64,000 nt of DNA. It comes from Celeribacter naphthalenivorans. GTDB lineage: Bacteria > Pseudomonadota > Alphaproteobacteria > Rhodobacterales > Rhodobacteraceae. Of this stretch, positions 35,350 through 45,219 are shown one piece after another. Each line of letters begins with the position of its first letter. The first letter of the stretch is position 1. The notes beneath the pieces were generated by a model, which worked only from the letters and a program-made list of their open reading frames with translations, searched no databases and was not told the origin of the DNA. The position numbers were made by a program, and so were the translations under genes. The stretch covers positions 62,001 through 126,000 of the forward strand of contig NZ_JAIVLK010000011.1 of NCBI RefSeq assembly GCF_020524585.1. The letters are read 5' to 3'.

Positions 35350-36525
35350 TCAATCGCGCTCGAGGCAGACGGCCACCCCCATGCCGCCGCCGATGCAAAG
35401 CGTGGCGAGGCCTTTCTTGGCGTCGCGGCGCTGCATTTCAAAGAGCAGCGTGTTGAGGATACGCGCCCCGGAGGCACCGATCGGGTGACCGATGGCGATG
35501 GCGCCGCCGTTGACGTTCACGATGGCCGGGTCCCACCCCATATCCTTGTTCACGGCACAGGCCTGAGCCGCGAAGGCTTCGTTGGCTTCGACGAGATCCA
35601 GATCTTCGGCCTTCCAACCGGCTTTTTCGAGCGCTTTGCGGGACGCAAAGATCGGCCCAACGCCCATGATCGACGGGTCGAGGCCGGCGGTGGCGTAGGA
35701 GGCAATACGTGCGAGCGGCTTGATGCCGCGTTTCTCGGCATTCTCCGCAGACATCAAAAGCGCACCGGCAGCGCCATCGTTGATGCCGGAGGCGTTGCCT
35801 GCGGTCACGGTGCCGTCGCGATCAAAGGCAGGGCGCAGTTTTTGCATGTTTTCAATCGTGGCACCGTGGCGGATGTATTCGTCTTGGTCGACGACGATGT
35901 CACCTTTGCGGGTTTTCACGGTGAAGGGCGTGATCTCATCGGCAAATTTGCCCGCTTTTTGGGCGGCTTCAGCCTTGTTTTGCGAGGCGAGAGCGAAATT
36001 ATCCTGCATTTCGCGGGAAATCTGCCACTGGCTGGCGACGTTTTCGGCGGTGATCCCCATGTGGTAGCCGTTGAACGCATCCCAAAGGCCGTCCTTGATC
36101 ATCGAATCGATGAACTTCATATCGCCCATCTTGTGACCCGCGCGCAGGTTGGCGACATGGGGGGAGAGGGACATGTTTTCCTGACCACCCGCGCAGACGA
36201 TCTCTGCATCACCCAGCATGATATGCTGTGCCGCGAGCGCGATGGTCCGCAGACCGGAGCCGCACACCTGATTGATGCTCCAGGCTGCCGATTCCTGCGG
36301 CAGGCCAGCGTTGATGTGGGCTTGGCGAGCCGGGTTCTGGCCTTGGCCCGCGGTCAAAACCTGACCGAGGATGGTTTCGGACACTTCCCCTTTTTCAATG
36401 CCCGCACGCGCAACAAGCGCCTCAAGGACACAGGCGCCAAGCTCATGGGCTGGGGTGTTGGCGAAGGAGCCGGAAAAACTTCCGACGGCGGTCCGTGCTG
36501 CGGATGCGATAACGACGTTGGTCAT
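35350..36525 (-). CDS. phaA: Acetyl-CoA C-acetyltransferase (beta-ketothiolase)
   Basis: A 391-aa thiolase that condenses two acetyl-CoA to acetoacetyl-CoA for PHB synthesis. The nucleophile Cys88 is in NQVCGSG, His347 is in GHPIGASG and Cys377 in LCIGGGMG. Full family length. With PhaB it makes 3-hydroxybutyryl-CoA; phaC is not in the window. Upstream lie two perfect palindromes that fit PhaR sites. Confidence 0.95.
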   Translation of the reverse strand: MTNVVIASAARTAVGSFSGSFANTPAHELGACVLEALVARAGIEKGEVSETILGQVLTAGQGQNPARQAHINAGLPQESAAWSINQVCGSGLRTIALAAQHIMLGDAEIVCAGGQENMSLSPHVANLRAGHKMGDMKFIDSMIKDGLWDAFNGYHMGITAENVASQWQISREMQDNFALASQNKAEAAQKAGKFADEITPFTVKTRKGDIVVDQDEYIRHGATIENMQKLRPAFDRDGTVTAGNASGINDGAAGALLMSAENAEKRGIKPLARIASYATAGLDPSIMGVGPIFASRKALEKAGWKAEDLDLVEANEAFAAQACAVNKDMGWDPAIVNVNGGAIAIGHPIGASGARILNTLLFEMQRRDAKKGLATLCIGGGMGVAVCLERD

Positions 36526-36590
36526 GGTGACAATCTCTCTCCCATTGCTTCAAGGGGAGATTGCCCAAAGGGCGTGAAATTTGCAACAAA

Positions 36591-36635
36591 GTTGCGCAAC
36601 TCCCCGCGTCAGGTCTATGCTGCATGCGCAGCATA
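36591..36635 (-). promoter_or_regulatory. Candidate PhaR operators upstream of phaA
   Basis: Two palindromes: GTTGCGCAAC (36591-36600) and TATGCTGC-N4-GCAGCATA (36616-36635). The second contains an exact CTGC-N4-GCAG, the recognition pattern reported for PhaR in Paracoccus. TTGCAAC at 36581 may be a third half-site. They lie about 65-110 bases upstream of the phaA start. Confidence 0.65.
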
Positions 36636-36688
36636 ATCAACCTTCATCAAGGCTCCGAGGCGCTTTGCCGCCGTTTTACATCCTATGC

Positions 36689-37516
36689 TCAGCCAGCTTT
36701 CCGTTGTTCATCGCGATTGCGCCAAACCGGATCGATGGTGGCCGCACCAAAATAGTGACCCTGCATGCAATCGATGCCGATTTCCGTCAGATATTCTGCA
36801 TCCGCAGAGTTTTCGACGAATTCGGCGACCGTATACATGTCAAAATGTTTCGCGACAGAGACCAGCGCCTGAGTGAGCACTTGGTTGTCCGGGTTCGAGG
36901 CAATGCCACGAATGAACTCACCATCGATCTTCACGATGTCGAAATAGAACTCCTTGAGATAGCGAAAGGCCGTGTAGCCAGCGCCGAAATCGTCCAAGGC
37001 AAATGAGATCCCCATTGCCTGTAACTCCGACATGAAAACAGACACCAGATCGGGCATGACCATGGCCGAGCTTTCCGTGATTTCGAGAATCAGACGCTCC
37101 GCAATGGTCGGCCCCTTGGCCAGCCCCGCCGCAAGTGTCTCTTTCCAGCGCGGATATCCAATGGAGCGCGCGGACATGTTGATCGCCAGACGCAGATCGG
37201 GATGTTCGTCGAGGGCGCGCAGGCCAAGTTCGAGGGCCAGACAATCGAGCACGCGGCCTGTCTCGGTGGTTTCGGCCACATCAATGAATTCGCGGGCGGG
37301 AATCACGCGTCCGGTTTTATCGAGCACGCGGATGAGGCCCTCGTAAAAGGCGGGACGATCCGGGCGCAAGGTCTGAACAATGGGTTGATAGGCCAGCATC
37401 ACCTGCTTTTTGCGCAAGGCCTCCTGAACCATCTCCATGGTGTTCCGATCCCGGCTCGCAATCGCTGCGGACAGCGGGCTTCCCAAATCGTTATGGTCAT
37501 AGAAAGAGTCGTTCAT
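36689..37516 (-). CDS. EAL-domain c-di-GMP phosphodiesterase-like protein
   Basis: A 275-aa protein that is almost entirely an EAL domain. Catalytic-type residues are kept: Glu59 (in YEGLIR, the EAL signature as EGL), Asn113 (INMS), Glu145 (EITE), Asp175-Asp176 (DDFG), Lys196, Glu235 (AEFVE) and Gln252 (MQGH). It is therefore probably an active c-di-GMP hydrolase, though a sensor role cannot be excluded. No GGDEF, PAS or membrane segment. It is divergent from the PAS protein gene. Confidence 0.85.
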   Translation of the reverse strand: MNDSFYDHNDLGSPLSAAIASRDRNTMEMVQEALRKKQVMLAYQPIVQTLRPDRPAFYEGLIRVLDKTGRVIPAREFIDVAETTETGRVLDCLALELGLRALDEHPDLRLAINMSARSIGYPRWKETLAAGLAKGPTIAERLILEITESSAMVMPDLVSVFMSELQAMGISFALDDFGAGYTAFRYLKEFYFDIVKIDGEFIRGIASNPDNQVLTQALVSVAKHFDMYTVAEFVENSADAEYLTEIGIDCMQGHYFGAATIDPVWRNRDEQRKAG

Positions 37517-37854
37517 CCCGTCACCTTGTATCGCATTCGCATTCCAGTCTTGAATTTGAACGGTTTGGGATAACGGCGGGTAAATTGTAGGTTTTTATGA
37601 GAAATTTCGTAAATTTCTTATCAATTGCCTAAGGCTTTGAGATTCATGGATTTTTGTCCTTGGGCGCAGTGATCGGTACAATATGAGACAGATTTACGTA
37701 GAATTGTCGGTTCAATATGTCGCAGCTACCCGTCGGGAATGCGCATGTGTAAAGAGACGTCTTTTCGTGAGAAATGTTGGGCTGGGTCGTCGAACTTAAC
37801 CAGATAGAAAGCAAGCTTTGGTTCTCTGTTGCAAACAGGACAATGGGAACTGAC
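37517..37854. promoter_or_regulatory. Divergent intergenic region between EAL and PAS genes
   Basis: 338 AT-rich bases with no convincing gene. Seen here: a perfect 8-bp inverted repeat AGAAATTT-CGT-AAATTTCT (37600-37618), and a direct repeat CGGTACAATATG (37674-37685) / CGGTTCAATATG (37708-37719) 34 bases apart, about three helical turns. Both are possible regulator sites for the two divergent genes. Confidence 0.5.
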
Positions 37855-39144
37855 ATGTCGCTCCAATATTCCACAACCAGCTTTGCTGCACATAAAGACG
37901 AAGCTCCATTTGAAATCGAAGAGCTGTTTTTTTCGCGAACGGACGAACGCGGTGTGATCGCCGCCGGCAATGAGGTCTTTCGTCGGGTGTCCGAATACTC
38001 GTGGGGGGAACTTGTTGGCGCGCCGCATAAGATCATTCGTCATCCGGATATGCCCAAGGGCGTTTTTTACATTTTCTGGGAGCGAATCAAAAAGGGGCTG
38101 GCCACAGGAGCCTATGTCAAAAACCGGGCCAAAGATGGCCGGTATTATTGGGTCTATGCCATCATTTCCCCCATTCAGGGCGGTTATGTCTCCGTGCGGC
38201 TGAAACCGACGTCGAAAGTGTTCGACAGTGCCAAGGCCGCCTATGCCGACATTTTGAAACGAGAAGAACAAGAGGGCCTTACGCCTGAACAAAGTGCCGC
38301 TGCGATCCGGGCCAAGTTACAGGAGATGGGGTTTCCGAGCTACGGGGCCTTTAGCTCCTATGCGATCGCTCAGGAAATGCATGCCCGCGATCATGCGCTG
38401 TCGCGTTCAGAGGACAGTCGCCTGCAAAGTCTCAAAAATCTGCTGCCGACGCTGAAATCCTTGGACGAGCAACAGCAATCCCTGTTCGCGTCCTTTGCGA
38501 AAATTCGTGGAATTCCATCGAATATGCGAATCGTGGCGTCACGACTGGAACCCGCTGGCGGGCCGATCTCTGCCATTTCACAGAATTACCGGCTGATGTC
38601 CGATGAGGTGACGAACCATCTGGGCGGGTTTCGGGTCGAAACCGAAAACAAAAGCCTCTCTGAATCCGTGATCTTGCGGGTGTATCAGGGGCTTTTCATG
38701 ATGGCGGCCTCGCGTCTTCAGCGAGAGGTTAAAACCGTCGCCTCGGAGGCTTTGTCCCGCGGTACGGAGAAAGATGGATTTCAGCAAGAAGTGGAAATCC
38801 TGACCAAGCTTCTGGATGAGTATACGCTTGAGGCGGGACAAGTTTTGATGTCCGTTTTCAATGATGTGACCGCTTTGACGCGGTCCGCCAAGGACCTGCG
38901 ACAGTTGGTGACCGGGTTGGATTCGATCCGTGTTCTGTGTCGGGTAGAGGCGGGGCGCCTTGGGGCACAGTCGGTCTCTCTGACGCCGGTCATTGACCAA
39001 CTCGACACGTTTCATGTCGAAATTGACAAGACTTTGGAGCAGATTCTGGAGCTTGCCGATAAAATCAAAACATTGGTCGAAGCGGCCATGCCGCGCAGTT
39101 TCAACGGGACACTGCAGTATCAGGCGACTATGGCGCGTCGATAA
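37855..39144 (+). CDS. PAS-domain protein with unknown helical C-terminus
   Basis: A 429-aa cytoplasmic protein. Residues about 18-125 form an Aer-like PAS domain: FFSRTDERGVIAAGNEVF, GELVGAPHKIIRHPDMPKGV and NRAKDGRYYWV are characteristic of PAS domains of aerotaxis receptors. The rest is helical. I see no methyl-accepting signalling hairpin, kinase, GGDEF or HTH motif. It probably reports redox or flavin state to an unidentified partner. The start is uncertain: ATGs at 37774, 37843 and 37855 are in frame; the last has GGGA at good spacing. Confidence 0.75.
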   Translation: MSLQYSTTSFAAHKDEAPFEIEELFFSRTDERGVIAAGNEVFRRVSEYSWGELVGAPHKIIRHPDMPKGVFYIFWERIKKGLATGAYVKNRAKDGRYYWVYAIISPIQGGYVSVRLKPTSKVFDSAKAAYADILKREEQEGLTPEQSAAAIRAKLQEMGFPSYGAFSSYAIAQEMHARDHALSRSEDSRLQSLKNLLPTLKSLDEQQQSLFASFAKIRGIPSNMRIVASRLEPAGGPISAISQNYRLMSDEVTNHLGGFRVETENKSLSESVILRVYQGLFMMAASRLQREVKTVASEALSRGTEKDGFQQEVEILTKLLDEYTLEAGQVLMSVFNDVTALTRSAKDLRQLVTGLDSIRVLCRVEAGRLGAQSVSLTPVIDQLDTFHVEIDKTLEQILELADKIKTLVEAAMPRSFNGTLQYQATMARR

Positions 39145-39691
39145 CATATGTCATGAGCGCTTGAGCGGAGGGGGAAAACCACTCCGCATCACCGGTCATG
39201 CGCGCGATCTCCTTGCCTTCGGGAGAAATCAGGATCGAAACGGGCAGACCCAAAACGCCCATCTCACGTGCCATGGCGCCTTTGGCGTCGACGCGCAGGG
39301 GGAGGGTCTTGATTTCTGCCTTCTCAAAAAAGCTTTTCAGGGCCGGGACGGGATTGTGACCTGTGGCAATCGGCAAGACGGTCAGGCCGCGCTCACCAAA
39401 TTCCGCAGATAACGCATCCAGCGCGGGCATTTCCTTGCGACAAGGGGCGCACCACGTGGCCCAAAAATTCAAAAGCACATACTGCCCCTGATACTCCGCA
39501 AGCGTTTCTTCATTGCCGTCAAGATCCGTAAAGGCCAGCGTGCTGACCTCTTTCGGCTCCGTATGGAACCCTAATTTCTGCATGCTGCCTTCGCGCAGAG
39601 CCATCGCGGCCTCGATGTCGAGCGCGGTGGCAGGAATTGCACCCAGGCTCAGGGCCGTATAAAGGGTGGCGACAATCAGCTTTTTCAACAT
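39128..39691 (-). CDS. TlpA-family thioredoxin-like protein
   Basis: A 187-aa exported thiol-disulfide protein. The N-terminus is hydrophobic ([19 protein letters not shown]), then a thioredoxin fold with active site WCAPC (Cys81, Cys84) in [15 protein letters not shown] and the cis-Pro loop GLPVSILI. TlpA-type proteins act in periplasmic reduction, for example for cytochrome c biogenesis. It ends within the last 17 bases of the convergent PAS gene, and its 5' end abuts argH. A start at 39706 is also possible and would overlap the argH start codon. Confidence 0.88.
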   Translation of the reverse strand: MLKKLIVATLYTALSLGAIPATALDIEAAMALREGSMQKLGFHTEPKEVSTLAFTDLDGNEETLAEYQGQYVLLNFWATWCAPCRKEMPALDALSAEFGERGLTVLPIATGHNPVPALKSFFEKAEIKTLPLRVDAKGAMAREMGVLGLPVSILISPEGKEIARMTGDAEWFSPSAQALMTYVIDAP

Positions 39692-39704
39692 GCGGGACAC
39701 GTCC

Positions 39705-41096
39705 ATGACCGATAAGAAATCAAACGCGATGTGGGGCGGCCGGTTCGCTGCCGGACCTGACGCCATCATGGAAGCGATCAACGCCTCCATTGATTTCGAC
39801 AAACGGCTGGCTTCCCAAGACATCGCAGGCTCTCGCGCCCATGCGGCAATGCTCGCCAAACAGGGCATCCTCACTGATACCGATGCCGAGGCCATTCGGG
39901 AAGGCCTGCTCACGGTTTTGTCAGAGATCGAAGCGGGCGAGTTCACCTTTTCCACAGCACTCGAAGACATCCATATGAATGTCGAAGCGCGCCTCAAAGA
40001 GATCATCGGCGAGGCCGCCGGGCGCCTGCACACCGCGCGCTCGCGCAACGATCAGGTGGCGACCGATTTCAAACTCTGGACACGTGACCAATTCGACGCC
40101 GCCATCGCTGGCGTTGAGGCGCTGATCCGGGCCTTGATCGCTCAGGCAGACAAAGGCGCCGATTGGGTCATGCCGGGCTTTACGCATCTTCAGACCGCGC
40201 AACCTGTGACCTGGGGCCACCACATGATGGCCTATGTCGAGATGCTGGGCCGCGACCTGTCGCGCTTCAAAGACGCCCGCACCCGCATGAACGAAAGCCC
40301 GCTGGGCTCAGCGGCTCTTGCGGGCACCGGCTTTCCGATTGACCGTCACATGACGGCAGAGGCGCTGGGCTTTGATCGCCCGACGGCGAACTCTCTCGAT
40401 GCCGTGGCGGACCGTGACTTTGCGCTGGAATTCCTGTCCTGCGCCTCGATCTGTGCCATGCATCTGTCGCGTTTCGCCGAAGAACTGGTGATCTGGTCCT
40501 CGGCTCAGTTCCGCTTTGTGACGCTCTCGGATCGCTTCTCCACCGGCTCGTCGATCATGCCGCAAAAGAAAAACCCCGATGCCGCCGAGCTGATCCGCGC
40601 CAAGATCGGGCGGATTTTTGGCGCCAATGTCGCCCTCATGACGGTGATGAAAGGCCTGCCTTTGGCCTATTCGAAGGACATGCAGGAAGACAAAGAGCAA
40701 GTTTTCGACGCAGCCGACAACCTGATGCTGGCTTTGGCTGCGATGACCGGCATGGTCTCCGACATGACCGCCAATATCGACAACCTGCGGGCTGCGGCTG
40801 CCTCCGGTTTCTCAACCGCGACCGATCTGGCCGACTGGCTGGTGCGCGAGGCGGGGCTGCCGTTCCGCGATGCCCACCACGTCACCGGCGCGCTCGTCGC
40901 TATGGCGGAGAAAAAAGGTGTCGATCTGCCGGATTTGAGCCTTGAAGAGATGAAATCCGTTCACGACGCCATCACGACGGGCGTTTATGACGTCTTGACG
41001 GTTGAAAACTCTGTCGCTTCTCGCACAAGCTACGGGGGGACCGCGCCCGCACAGGTGCGTGCTCAGATCAAGCGTTGGAAAGAGGTGCTCGGATGA
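39705..41096 (+). CDS. argH: Argininosuccinate lyase
   Basis: ArgH (463 aa) splits argininosuccinate to arginine and fumarate. The family signature [12 protein letters not shown] is intact, as are the N-terminal MWGGRF and the [10 protein letters not shown] block. The start at 39705 is 14 bases from the tlpA start on the other strand, so the promoter must lie inside or just before tlpA. The stop overlaps the next gene by ATGA. Confidence 0.97.
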   Translation: MTDKKSNAMWGGRFAAGPDAIMEAINASIDFDKRLASQDIAGSRAHAAMLAKQGILTDTDAEAIREGLLTVLSEIEAGEFTFSTALEDIHMNVEARLKEIIGEAAGRLHTARSRNDQVATDFKLWTRDQFDAAIAGVEALIRALIAQADKGADWVMPGFTHLQTAQPVTWGHHMMAYVEMLGRDLSRFKDARTRMNESPLGSAALAGTGFPIDRHMTAEALGFDRPTANSLDAVADRDFALEFLSCASICAMHLSRFAEELVIWSSAQFRFVTLSDRFSTGSSIMPQKKNPDAAELIRAKIGRIFGANVALMTVMKGLPLAYSKDMQEDKEQVFDAADNLMLALAAMTGMVSDMTANIDNLRAAAASGFSTATDLADWLVREAGLPFRDAHHVTGALVAMAEKKGVDLPDLSLEEMKSVHDAITTGVYDVLTVENSVASRTSYGGTAPAQVRAQIKRWKEVLG

Positions 41097-41260
41097 AACG
41101 CGTTGTAATGTCTTTGATGATGGCGCTTGGGCTTTCCGCCTGTGGTGTGGCTGGCGAGCCGGTGAAACCGGATGTCGGCATGTCGACCACTGTGGGCGTG
41201 AATTCGAAAGGCGGCGGCTTCACGGATACCTCCATCAATATCCATTTCCCGGCCAATTAA
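41093..41260 (+). CDS. Small lipoprotein between argH and lysA
   Basis: A 55-aa protein with a lipobox (LSACG) after a short signal sequence; the mature part is only about 38 residues, rich in Gly and Ser, ending INIHFPAN. It overlaps argH by ATGA. Small lipoproteins at this place are, as I recall, common in Rhodobacterales; function unknown. Confidence 0.8.
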   Translation: MKRVVMSLMMALGLSACGVAGEPVKPDVGMSTTVGVNSKGGGFTDTSINIHFPAN

Positions 41261-41299
41261 AGTCCTGCGTCGGACACGCTTATCGAAAGACCACCACTT

Positions 41300-42565
41300 A
41301 TGGATCACTTCCTCTACAAGAACGGCGTGCTTTACGCCGAAGATGTCCCCGTGTCCGAAATCGCAGCCCAGGTCGGCACGCCGTTTTATGTCTATTCCAC
41401 GGCGACGCTGACCCGGCATTTCACCCTCTTCGACGAGGCGCTGTCGGGGATGGATCACCTCGTGTGTTTCGCGATGAAGTCGAACTCGAACCTCGCCGTT
41501 CTGAAACTCATGGGCGAGCTGGGTGCGGGCATCGATGTGGTTTCGATTGGCGAATATCTCAAGGCGAAAGCGGCGGGTCTTCCGGGCGAGCGCATCGTGT
41601 TTTCGGGCGTTGGCAAGACGCGATCCGAGATGCGTCAGGCTTTGGAAGGTGGCATTCGTCAGTTTAACGTCGAAAGCGAGCCGGAACTTGAGGCTTTGAA
41701 CGAGGTGGCAATCGCGTTGGGCGTTAAGGCCCCCATCGCGTTGCGCGTCAATCCGGATGTCGACGCCAAGACCCACGCGAAAATCGCCACCGGAAAATCC
41801 GAGAACAAATTCGGCATCCCGATTGCCACCTGTCGTGAGGTTTACGCCCGCGCCGCCAAGATGGATGGCATTGATGTGGTCGGCATCGACGTGCATATCG
41901 GCTCGCAGCTGACGCAGCTTGAGCCTTTTGAGCTGGCCTTCACCAAGGTTGCCGAGCTGACCGAGGCCCTGCGTGCCGATGGTCACAATATTCGCCGTCT
42001 CGATCTGGGTGGCGGGCTTGGCATTCCCTACGAACGCTCCAACGAAGCGCCGCCGCTCCCCGTCGAATATGGCGATGTGATCCGGCGCACGGTCGGCCAT
42101 CTGGGCTGTGAGATCGAGATCGAGCCGGGGCGTCTGATCTCCGGCAACGCGGGCATTCTCGTGTCCTCCGTCATCTATCTCAAACATGGCGAGGGGCGTG
42201 ATTTCCTGATCCTCGATGCGGCGATGAACGATCTTGTGCGCCCCTCGATGTATGACGCCTATCACGACATCATTCCGGTCGTGGAACCCGAAGCCGCCTC
42301 TGATCAGGCGCCGCTCGACATCGTTGGTCCGGTTTGCGAGACGGGCGACACCTTTGCCAAAGCGCGCAATATGCCGAAACTCAGCGAAGACGATCTGGTC
42401 GCCTTCCGCTCGGCGGGCGCATACGGCGCGGTGATGGCATCGGAGTATAATTCCCGTCCGCTCATTCCGGAGGTTCTGGTGAAAGGCGATCAATTCGCTG
42501 TCATCCGGCCGCGTCCGACCTATGACGAGATGATAAATCGCGATAGCATCCCTGTGTGGCTCTGA
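41300..42565 (+). CDS. lysA: Diaminopimelate decarboxylase
   Basis: LysA (421 aa), a PLP enzyme that decarboxylates meso-diaminopimelate to lysine. The PLP lysine is Lys60 in FAMKSNSN; HIGSQL, GGGLGIPY, EPGRLISGNAG, CETGDTF and the C-terminal GAYGAVMASEYNSRP blocks are all in order. It forms an arg/lys biosynthetic unit with argH and the lipoprotein. Confidence 0.97.
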   Translation: MDHFLYKNGVLYAEDVPVSEIAAQVGTPFYVYSTATLTRHFTLFDEALSGMDHLVCFAMKSNSNLAVLKLMGELGAGIDVVSIGEYLKAKAAGLPGERIVFSGVGKTRSEMRQALEGGIRQFNVESEPELEALNEVAIALGVKAPIALRVNPDVDAKTHAKIATGKSENKFGIPIATCREVYARAAKMDGIDVVGIDVHIGSQLTQLEPFELAFTKVAELTEALRADGHNIRRLDLGGGLGIPYERSNEAPPLPVEYGDVIRRTVGHLGCEIEIEPGRLISGNAGILVSSVIYLKHGEGRDFLILDAAMNDLVRPSMYDAYHDIIPVVEPEAASDQAPLDIVGPVCETGDTFAKARNMPKLSEDDLVAFRSAGAYGAVMASEYNSRPLIPEVLVKGDQFAVIRPRPTYDEMINRDSIPVWL

Positions 42566-42624
42566 TGCCTGCGCGGTTCGGCGCGGGTGTTTCGAACTAA
42601 AACTGAACCGCCGAATCGAGATGC

Positions 42625-45210
42625 ATGGAACCTGACCGCGACCCAGCTCGACACCTGACGGAGACACTCGATCGCCCGCTTGCGCGGCGCGTTTCTACTG
42701 CGCTGCGTGCGACCGGGGCGGGGCTTGTCGTCGAGCGTCTGGCGCAGGCTTTCTGGCCCGCTTTCTCTCTCGTGGTTTTCGCGGCGGGTCTTGCTATGTT
42801 GGGCGTGCAAGACGCGCTTCCGCTTTGGGCGCTTTGGTCCGTGCTCGCCGTCTTTGGCCTCGCACTCATCTTGTCTCTTGTCTTCGGGCTGCGTCGTTTG
42901 CGGCTCCCGGCACAGGGAGAGGCCATCGCGCGCGTGGATGCGCAGCTGCCGGGGCGACCGTTGCAGGCGCTTTCCGATCACGCGCTGTTCGGCGCGGGCG
43001 ACACCGCCTCCGAGGCGATCTGGACCGCCCACCGCACTCGCATGATCCAAAGGCTTGCCCCGATCCGCGCCGTCGCCCCGACGCTCAACCTTGCGCCGCG
43101 CGATCCGTTTGCGCTTAGGCTCATCGCTTTGACGACCTTGGGCATGGGGCTTGTGTTCGGCTCGTTTGAGCGGATGGGTTCCGTCACCGATCTCGGCGAC
43201 ACGAGGTCTGAGGTCGCGATGGGGCCGATTTGGGAAGGCTGGGTGCGCCCGCCCGCCTATTCCGGCAAGCCGACGCTTTATCTTGGCGACCTCGATCCGA
43301 ATTTCGAGGTGCCGAAAGGCGCCGATGTGACCCTGCGGTTTTATGGCGAAGACGGCGTGTTGACCCTGCGCGAAACCGTCTCTGGCGATGCGCCTGCGGA
43401 TCGTCCTGATTTTCAAATCGAACAGCCCGGCGAGATCGAGATCGACGGCCCCACTGGGCGGCTTTGGGATGTGGCGTTGCAGCCGGATACGCCCCCCGTG
43501 GCCGAACTCACGGGGCCGATGACCCGCGCGCCTTCGGGCGAAGCGCGACAAGATTTCCGCCTCACCGATGATTTCGGCATCAGCCGCGCCATCCTGACCA
43601 TCACCCGCGATCTCGACGCGACTGCGCGGCAATATGGCTATGTCCTGCCGCCCGAACCGCGCGATGAGATTTCTGTGCCTGTCATGCTGCCGCAAACCGG
43701 GGATCGTCGCGAGATCGAGGGGCTGATCGCGGAAAACCTTGCCCAGCATCCTTTCGCGGGGTTGCCCGTGCGCCTGTCGCTGAGCGCTTGGGACGAGGCG
43801 GGGCAGGAAAGCACGGCGGCTCTCGCGGAGAGCATCCTGCCGACGCGGCGGTTCTTTGACCCGCTGGCGGCGGCCATCGTGGATCAGCGGCGCGAACTTT
43901 TGTGGAACCGTGAAAATGCGGCGCGTGCGGCGCAGGTGCTGCGCGCGGTCTCGGTCAACCCGAGCGAAATGTTTGACGAGATGACCAGTTACATCCGCCT
44001 GCGTGAGGTGATCGGTCAGATCGAAGGGCGCGATGGGCTTTTGAGCGACGCGCAGGTCGAGGACATCGCTGCGACGCTTTGGGACATCGCGCTGGAGCTG
44101 GAAGACGGCGAGTTGAAAGAGGCGTTGGCCCGTCTGCAACGTGCGCAGGAACGCCTGAGCCAAGCGATGCGCGACGGCGCCACGCCCGAAGAGATCGAAG
44201 AGCTGATGCAGGAGCTGCGCGAGGCGACCCGTGATTACATGCAGCAACTGGCCGAACAGCAGGGCCCCGAAGACGACGGCACGGACATGCCGGATCAGGG
44301 GGACCAAGGCCAACAGATCACGCAGGATCAGTTGCAGGAGTTGATTGACCGCATTCAGGAGTTGATGGAGCAGGGCCGCATGGCCGAGGCGCAGCAGCTC
44401 ATGGATATGTTGGCTGAAATGCTGGAGAACATGCGGGTGACGCAGGGCCAAGGGCAGGGCGGCCAGGGCAATCAGGGCATGCAAGGCCTGCAAGACACGC
44501 TGCGCGATCAGCAGGAGCTGAACGACGACACCTTTTCCGATCTGCAAAACCAGTTTGGCGAGGATCAGCCCGGCCAAGAGGGGCAGGGTCAAGAGGGACA
44601 GGGGCAAGAAGGCCAGAGCCAAGACGGGCAAGATGCGCCGTCTGGTCAGGACAGCGGCTCAGAAGGTCAAGGCCAGAGCCAAGGTGAAAACCAAGGCGAA
44701 GGATCTGGCCGGGAGCAGGGCACGCTGTCCGAACGGCAACAGGCCCTGCGCGATGCACTACGCCAGCAACGCCGCAATCTTCCCGGCGGGCAAAGCGGCG
44801 ACGAAGACAGTCTCGGTGGGGCTTTGGACCGTGCGGATCGCGCCATGGAAGAGGCCGAGCGGGCGCTGCGCGAGGGCGATCTCTCCGGCGCGCTCGACGG
44901 TCAGGCCGAGGCGATGGAGGCGCTGCGTGAAGGCATGCGTCAGCTCGGGGAACAGCAGGCGCAGCAGCAACAAGATCAAGAGGGTCAAGACGGCCAAGGC
45001 AACGCGGGCGGCGAGCCGCAGGGCCGCGATCCCTTGGGGCGCAGACCCGGTGACACGGGGCGTTTTGGGTCCGACGATGAATTCTACGAAGGCGAGGATG
45101 TCTATCGTCGCGCCGAAGAGCTTTTGGACGAAATCCGTCGCCGCACCGAGGATCGTGAGCGCACAGCAGAAGAGCGCGATTACCTCAACCGCCTGCTCGA
45201 TCAGTTCTAA
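42625..45210 (+). CDS. TIGR02302-type membrane protein (DUF4175)
   Basis: An 861-aa protein with two TM segments near residues 40-95 and a large body. From about residue 520 it is coiled-coil and then extremely Gln/Gly/Glu-rich (runs of GQEGQ between about 600 and 700), ending with a charged helix. This matches the TIGR02302 family, which in alphaproteobacteria follows lysA. Function is unknown; the topology suggests envelope or peptidoglycan-linked roles. Confidence 0.85.
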   Translation: MEPDRDPARHLTETLDRPLARRVSTALRATGAGLVVERLAQAFWPAFSLVVFAAGLAMLGVQDALPLWALWSVLAVFGLALILSLVFGLRRLRLPAQGEAIARVDAQLPGRPLQALSDHALFGAGDTASEAIWTAHRTRMIQRLAPIRAVAPTLNLAPRDPFALRLIALTTLGMGLVFGSFERMGSVTDLGDTRSEVAMGPIWEGWVRPPAYSGKPTLYLGDLDPNFEVPKGADVTLRFYGEDGVLTLRETVSGDAPADRPDFQIEQPGEIEIDGPTGRLWDVALQPDTPPVAELTGPMTRAPSGEARQDFRLTDDFGISRAILTITRDLDATARQYGYVLPPEPRDEISVPVMLPQTGDRREIEGLIAENLAQHPFAGLPVRLSLSAWDEAGQESTAALAESILPTRRFFDPLAAAIVDQRRELLWNRENAARAAQVLRAVSVNPSEMFDEMTSYIRLREVIGQIEGRDGLLSDAQVEDIAATLWDIALELEDGELKEALARLQRAQERLSQAMRDGATPEEIEELMQELREATRDYMQQLAEQQGPEDDGTDMPDQGDQGQQITQDQLQELIDRIQELMEQGRMAEAQQLMDMLAEMLENMRVTQGQGQGGQGNQGMQGLQDTLRDQQELNDDTFSDLQNQFGEDQPGQEGQGQEGQGQEGQSQDGQDAPSGQDSGSEGQGQSQGENQGEGSGREQGTLSERQQALRDALRQQRRNLPGGQSGDEDSLGGALDRADRAMEEAERALREGDLSGALDGQAEAMEALREGMRQLGEQQAQQQQDQEGQDGQGNAGGEPQGRDPLGRRPGDTGRFGSDDEFYEGEDVYRRAEELLDEIRRRTEDRERTAEERDYLNRLLDQF

Positions 45211-45219
45211 CGCGTTTTA

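Noticed and set aside
42520-44631. Minus-strand open frame of 703 codons
   Set aside because: Antisense to the TIGR02302 gene; repetitive Leu/His from the Gln-rich coding tract.
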